Below the pieces are notes generated by a model that did not search any database, was not told where the DNA came from, and saw only the letters and a list, made by a program, of their open reading frames with translations. A program made the position numbers and the translations under genes. This document shows, one piece after another, positions 58,863 through 64,000 of a stretch of 64,000 bases of DNA (the stretch's first letter is position 1; each line of letters begins with the position of its first letter). The stretch is from Myxocyprinus asiaticus (taxonomy: Eukaryota > Chordata > Actinopteri > Cypriniformes > Catostomidae), in contig NC_059351.1 in the NCBI RefSeq assembly GCF_019703515.2, positions 18,631,501-18,695,500 on the forward strand, given 5' to 3'.

Positions 58863-59200
58863 TGTGGCAGCGGGGGCATGGTCAAGCATCTCTCCGGAGA
58901 GAGAGAAAGTGGTAAGGGTGCTTACACCTGAGCTAAATTATGTCTAACACCTGTCTCTAATTTCAGTGAGCACGGGGAGAGCGGCATAAAAGAGCCACAC
59001 CACCAGTAGATGTGAGAGAGAGATTGGCACAAGGAAGGCCACGGCGTCATATGTTGTTATGTAGATGAAGTGAATCTATCTAAATAACTATTTGTTTGTG
59101 AAACTGTGTGGAACTGTAGACGACAGAGTGCTCAATTAAACGCCTACCTGAACCAGGAAACCTTGCTTCTTGCCTCCTCCTTCCACTGAGAAGTGTGACA
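58863..59200 (+). mobile_element. Solo LTR with 5-bp TSD in the L1 3' UTR
   Basis: 338 bp from TGTGGCAGCGGGG to GAAGTGTGACA, flanked by ATATG on both sides (58858-58862 and 59201-59205). It carries a TATA-like GCATAAAAGAG near 58984 and a CAATTAAACG poly(A)-like signal near 59134. The second L1 copy lacks it at the matching point. The internal region must have been lost by LTR-LTR recombination. A 5-bp duplication fits Gypsy-type integrases. Confidence 0.88.
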
Positions 59201-59205
59201 ATATG

Positions 59206-59262
<57 letters not shown>

Positions 59263-59448
59263 TTTGATTTTTTTTGGATTGTGTGTGTTATGTGGGACCA
59301 CAGGGGTGTTCGTTAGGGGTCAGGGTGGGATTGTATTAGTAGGGTTTAAATGTAAAATGTTGATTCTTTATATATGCGTTGAGTTTTTTTCACTGTCATG
59401 TGCATATGAATCAATAAAAATGTTAATTACAAAAAAAAAAAAAAAAAA
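59206..59448 (+). mobile_element. L1 3' UTR end and poly(A) tail (copy 1)
   Basis: A TA dinucleotide run (about 59208-59258) is followed by GGGACCACAGGGGTGTTCG and the tail GAATCAATAAAAATG with a terminal A run of about 19 (59430-59448). The same order, with TA run, GACCACAGGGGTGTTCGAT and AATCAATAAA, ends copy 2, so this is the shared 3' UTR. Confidence 0.85.
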
Positions 59449-59502
59449 GGCGCTCTCCACTCAGGTGGAATTATCACCGCTCCGCTCACATGCTCTGTTC
59501 TG

Positions 59503-61944
59503 AAATAACCTTGGAGGAGCTTGGCGAGGTAATTAAGGCCTTGCCTACAAGCAAGGATCCAGGTCCAGATGGCTTTGCTGCTGAGTTTTTTTATATCTTA
59601 TGCTACAGAACTGGCTCCAATTTTGTTAGAAGTTTATAAGGAATCATTAAAGAATGAAAGCTTCCGCCAACCATGACTCAAGCCTAGATCAATCTGATTC
59701 TTAAAAAGCACAAAGATTAAAGCGAGTGTAAGAGTTACCTTCCAATTTCCCTGATCCAGCAAGACGTAAAAATATTGTAAAAAATTCTGGCTAACCGATT
59801 AATAAAGTTATGACATCTCTTATACATATAGATCAGGTGGGATTTATTCGGGGCCACAGCTCTTCTGATAACATTAGGTGTTTCATCAATATTATGTGGT
59901 CAGTGGCAAATGATCAGACTCCGGTCGCATCCATCTCACTTGACACCGAAAAGGCATTTGATATGGTTGAATGGGATTATCTTTTTATGATTTTGGAAAT
60001 GTATGGGTTCGGGAGTACTTTTATTGGTTGGATTAAGCTACTTTATAGACACCCTGTAGCGGCAGTACAAACAAATGGATTAATTTCAGATTATTTTACT
60101 CTGGATAGGGGCACCCAGCAGGGTTGCCCTCTTTCCCCATTATTGTTCTGTCTTGCCCTGGAACCATTAGCAGCCACAATAAGAAGGGAAGATGATTTTC
60201 CAGGGGTGGTGGCGGGAGGTATGGCGCATTAGTTTTTACTTTATGCAGATTATATTTTATTATTCGTCTCCGACCCCATTAGATATATGCCTTGCCTCCA
60301 GAGAATAATTAATTCCTTTTCTAAGTTCTCAGGATACAGAGTCAATTGGTCTAAATCTGAAGCTTTGGCTCTGACAGCGTACTGTCCAGTAACGGCTTTC
60401 CAGCCGGGCACCTTCCAGTGGCACAAATAGGGCATTAAGTATTTGGGCATTTTATTCCCAGCAAATTTGTCTGATTTAATTTTGACCCCTTAATAAAAAG
60501 GCAATAATTTCGAGTGATGTGGGCAGGTGGGCTTCATTATTACATTTATCTATGATTGGGAAGGTTAATGTTATTAAAATTAATTGTATTCCAAAATTTC
60601 ACTACCTGTTACAATCTCTCCCTGTAGATGTCACCATCTCTTATTTCAAGCAATTTGATAGCATAGTGAAGCCCTTCATTTGGAATGGTAAGCATCCTAG
60701 ATTACATTTTAATAAGTTACAAAGGCCGATTGACAAAGGTGGGCTTGGCCTACCCAAGATTTTGTTTTATTATTATGCATTTCGTCTCAGACATTTGGCT
60801 CATTGGTCGCTTCCACCTGAGAGAGCCCCTCCCTGGTTTTGTATTGAACAGGAAGTTCTTGCCCCTATTTTGCCATTGCAAAGCCTTTCTATCAAACTAA
60901 TCGGAGAAGTTAAGTTACACCCCGTTATCTCGCGTTTGCACTTGGTATGGACGAAAGTGTCCAGAGTGTTTAATTCGGACATTTATTTAAATGTTGCCCC
61001 AAACATATGGCTGAACCCTAAATTATGTATTAATAAGTCCCCTTTCTGCTGGTCATAGTGGATTGTGAGGGGGGTTACTACACTTGGTGACCTATATGAG
61101 AGTGTATTGTTGAGATCTTTTGAAAATTTGGTTCAACATTTTGGGATTCCCAGATCTCAGTTCTATAGGTATTTACAGCTGCGCCACCTGCTATGTATTG
61201 TTTTTGGGAGTAGCACCCCCCCCAACTAAAGCGGCAGATACTCTGGGAGAGGTGATTACTACTTTTGGAAAAGGTCATGAGGCATTAGTGTATTACTCCC
61301 TGCTAATTCAGAGTCTGGGGGTCGGAGCTTTAACTTCTATCAAGAGATTATGGGAGAAAGATTTAAACTTGGTATTGGAGGAGGGAGTGTGGGCTAGGAT
61401 TCTAAAAAACATCAAGTCTGTATCTAGAGATGCAAGGGTGCACCTTATGCAATTCAAGATTTTACATAGATTCTATGGACCCCCTCTAGATTGTCTAGGC
61501 TTCGTCTTAAAGACACACCCACCTGCTGGCAATGCCAATCAGAAGATGGAGACACAACCCATGTTTTTTGGGGGTGTGTTAAGATCCAAGAATTTTGGTT
61601 GAAGGTTCAGAGTTGTATGTGTGACGTTTTGGGCACTCAAATTTTACTTTGCCCCAGACTCTGTATTTTGGGTGATGGGGCAGTCATAAATTTGGGGGAT
61701 ACACACATAAAAAAATTGGGTTCTGACCAGTATCATGATTGGCAGACAAATTATTTTAAGGGGATGGAAGTCGGATGAAGCGCCGTTGTTTCGGGAGTGG
61801 TGTGTGGAGATGGGGAGGGTGGCAGCTTTCGAGGAGGTGGCAAGTAGAAGACTGGGGTTTGGGGAATTGTTTGTTAGGAAGTGGGGCAGTTATTTGGCAC
61901 TTTTCGGGGACTCTTGGGCAGGGGATGTGGAGAGAGAAGTTTAG
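59503..61944 (+). pseudogene. L1 ORF2, second copy, 5'-truncated
   Basis: Begins at the RT text that in copy 1 is ITLEELDEVI (56581). Reads in pieces: SLIHIDQVGFIRGHSSSDNI and SLDTEKAFDMVEWDYLFMIL (59810-60232); the catalytic box reads YADY (60242-60253) instead of YADD; MGRWASLLHLSMIGKVNVIK through FWNGKHPRLHFNKLQR (60519-61058), a part missing from copy 1; and the C-terminal knuckle CWQCQSEDGDTTHVFWGC near 61510-61570. Stops at 60230 and 60427 and several frame changes. About 90% like copy 1 by eye. A 53-bp stretch (59449-59502) separates it from the poly(A) of copy 1. Confidence 0.88.
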
Positions 61945-61956
61945 TTTAATTATGTT

Positions 61957-62012
<56 letters not shown>

Positions 62013-62029
62013 TTATTTATTTATTTATT

Positions 62030-62066
<37 letters not shown>

Positions 62067-62231
62067 TATGATATGTGACCACAGGGGTGTTCGATGGGGG
62101 TCCGGGTGGGGTTGGTGATTGGTGAGGGATATTAGTGGGGGTTAAATCTTAAATGTTGATTCGATGTGTATGTGTTGTGTTTTTCCTCTGTTGTGTATTT
62201 TTGAATCAATAAAAAATTTTAATTGGAAAAA
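61945..62231 (+). repeat. L1 copy 2 3' UTR with (TA)n and (TG)n tracts
   Basis: TA run at about 61963-62006, then TG run at about 62034-62064, then the shared block GACCACAGGGGTGTTCGAT and a final AATCAATAAAAAATTTTAAT plus A-rich tail ending near 62231. The TA run occupies the same place as in copy 1, so it belongs to the family rather than to the site. Confidence 0.85.
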
Positions 62232-62469
62232 AAAAACAAAAATACAGTCCTAGCCTTCAGACAAGGGCTGCAACAAACAAAGGTAACCCCACGTGCTATC
62301 TCTCTCAGTTTCTGAGTTTCTCTCTTTTGCTCACTCACACACACACATGCCCAAACACACTACCTTGATACTCCAGTAAGTGCTAAAGTAAAGCAGCGCA
62401 TGCCTCACAATCCTCTGTTGCTAGTTCTAAAGTGACGTTTTCGAACAAGTATTTCTGTAACTGGGATTT

Positions 62470-62765
62470 TCATGCACAACAGTCTTTAGAGTTTACTCGG
62501 AATGGTGCCAAAAGCAAAGAACATACAGTGAGCGACAGTTCTGCGGACGGAAACGCCTTGTTGATGAGAGAGGTCAATGGAGAATGGCCAGACTGGTTCG
62601 AGCTGACAGAAAGTCTGTGGTAATTCAGATAACCCCTCTGTACAATTGTAGCGAGCAGAATAGCATATCAGAATGCACAACATGTGGAAACTTGATGCGG
62701 ATGGGCTACAGCAGAAGACCACGTTGGGCTCTTTATTAGGACCATAGTGTTCCTAATAAAGTGTT
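62470..62765 (+). pseudogene. Tc1-like transposase fragment, internally deleted
   Basis: Plus-strand text TTTTCATGCACAACAGTCTT through CGTTTCCGTCC-complement regions matches the family at 50695-51447: CGGAAACGCCTTGTTGATGA, GACTGGTTCGAGCTGACAGA and ATCAGAATGCACAACATGTG. It then jumps at GACCACGTTGGGC to a terminal-repeat-like TCCTAATAAAGTGTTT. The 5' end and most of the catalytic region are missing. Confidence 0.75.
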
Positions 62766-62769
62766 TGGT

Positions 62770-64000
62770 TAGTCTATAATATATCGGAGTGTAAAGTAAC
62801 GAATTACAAATACTCTCATTACTGTAATTAAGTAGTTCCCAGGAATTGTACTTTAAGTAGTTTTAAAATGGGATACTTTTACTGTGCTATTTTCTCTCCA
62901 TCTGTGTTCACTACTTTCCTGTCCTGATTTGTATTTTTATCCATCAGTGTGATTGGCTACGAGAGTCTTGTGACTCCCGTCAAACTAAATCACACATTCA
63001 CACAAATTTGAATGGCAGCGTGACTGGTTGAGTGGTGCCAACTGCTTTAATCAAGGATGTGGAGGATGCCTCAAGCAGCAGTTCAGCACCTGAACAATGA
63101 ACATCCATGGCCGCACCTGAAAGGGCTTTTCACGATGAAGAAGGCTAGTTTGATTGTGTCATGTGCGTTTAGCTTGCTCAAGCCAGTTGAGATATCAACA
63201 TTAATTCTACGTCTAATTTGAAGAAACATATTGAGGTAAATTTCATATTTCTTCTTACTAGATTTTCTGTATCTATAATGGCTGTAAATTAGTAAAATAG
63301 TAAAAATATTACTGAGATTACTGGGCTGCTATGAGAGATTCATACAATATTAGCTAGGTTATAGGGCTGAGGGATGAAACAATCTTGATATTTATCGGGG
63401 GGACAAATCCTTGAAATCGATGATAAACTTTTGAGTATTTTTCTATATTTATTATATGTTCTAGATCTAGACCAGGGGTGCTCAGTACGTTGATCACAAT
63501 AGCAAGACAGCCACTGGTTGATCTCTATAAAATCTAAAAGTCTGACTTTTTATTTCCTCGTTTCTGTAGCCGCGCGCTGTTTGACTGAAAGGCAGCTGTT
63601 TGCGTGCTGGAGTATCAAGGTATACATGCTCGTGTGTTCTGCTAATGTGGCTATGCACTTAAACGGTCAAATACTCTTCATTACTCCACCAAAATACCCA
63701 TCTTGGCGAGGTATTAATGTAAACACAGCAATAGTATCCAGCTGCAGACCCGCAGCACCAGCAGTTTCAGAATAGCAGCGCCAGAACCGCAGCCACAGAA
63801 CGGATGTGAGGGACAGAGTTATTGACAACGAGATAAGCATGGCGGAGAGCACGGTGAGTTGTTTGTAATGTTTTTGCCATTATGTGGTGATTAATTATCG
63901 TATATATCAAGTTAAGCGTTTATCTGCTAAATACTGAATCTGTGCATGGCTTTATCATCTTATTGAAGCTTGAATTTGTTGTCAAGCTTTATTGTACAGA
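62770..64000. other. Unassigned, with weak hAT-like hints
   Basis: Near 63150-63240 the plus strand, in pieces, reads LLKPVEIST and SNLKKHIE, reminiscent of a BED finger in hAT transposases. Near 63475, GGGGTGCTCAGTACGTTGAT resembles the edge of a common hAT-type repeat. Neither is strong enough to call. No host exon is seen up to the window edge. Confidence 0.3.

Overview
The window is nuclear DNA of a ray-finned fish, most likely a cyprinid. The evidence is an ADAMTS gene with vertebrate exon structure, a tRNA-headed SINE of the kind common in cyprinids, and a dense mix of teleost transposons: Tc1, hAT and PIF/Harbinger-type MITEs, L2, Rex-like and L1 LINEs, Gypsy, DIRS and solo LTRs. There are no rRNA genes, CRISPR arrays or prokaryotic operons, and I found no free-standing tRNA gene.

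One host gene can be supported: adamts1 on the minus strand (ATG at 17756, stop ending at 11629). It has eight coding exons with GT-AG introns whose phases agree, giving an intact 932-residue secreted metalloprotease. A TATA-like box lies near 18130, a start-stop uORF at 17861-17866, and a probable poly(A) signal at 10530-10535. Intron 1 carries a dead Tc1-type element.

Layout: 1-10.5 kb is repeats downstream of adamts1, namely a SINE with a perfect 16-bp target duplication, foldback elements and a three-level nest at 7-9.7 kb. 10.5-18.2 kb is adamts1. 18-32 kb is intergenic DNA with foldback/TIR elements, a gag-bearing LTR element, a Harbinger-like and a hAT MITE. 32.4-39.2 kb is a minus-strand L2 LINE split by a 3353-bp DIRS element. 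39.7-40.9 kb is a TIR element packed with CTTAAG palindromes. 42.9-47.3 kb is a Gypsy relic split by a 2152-bp LTR-like insert and ending in a head-to-head, partly palindromic LTR structure. 47.6-51.4 kb holds Tc1 relics. 51.7-62.2 kb holds an L1 5' fragment, a nearly full-length broken L1 with a solo LTR in its 3' UTR, and a second truncated L1 in tandem. 62.5-64 kb is Tc1 and weak hAT-like debris.

The genes do not form a pathway. The main interest is the order of insertions: several elements have exact boundaries, target duplications or interrupted reading frames that date one against another. No clearly new cellular system was found. The best leads are the DIRS copy with intact circle-junction signatures but no recombinase, the long LTR-like insert with a 4-bp duplication, the inverted LTR/primer-site structure, and the duplicated ORF1 tail in the L1. 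All family names come from recalled motifs and were not checked by search.
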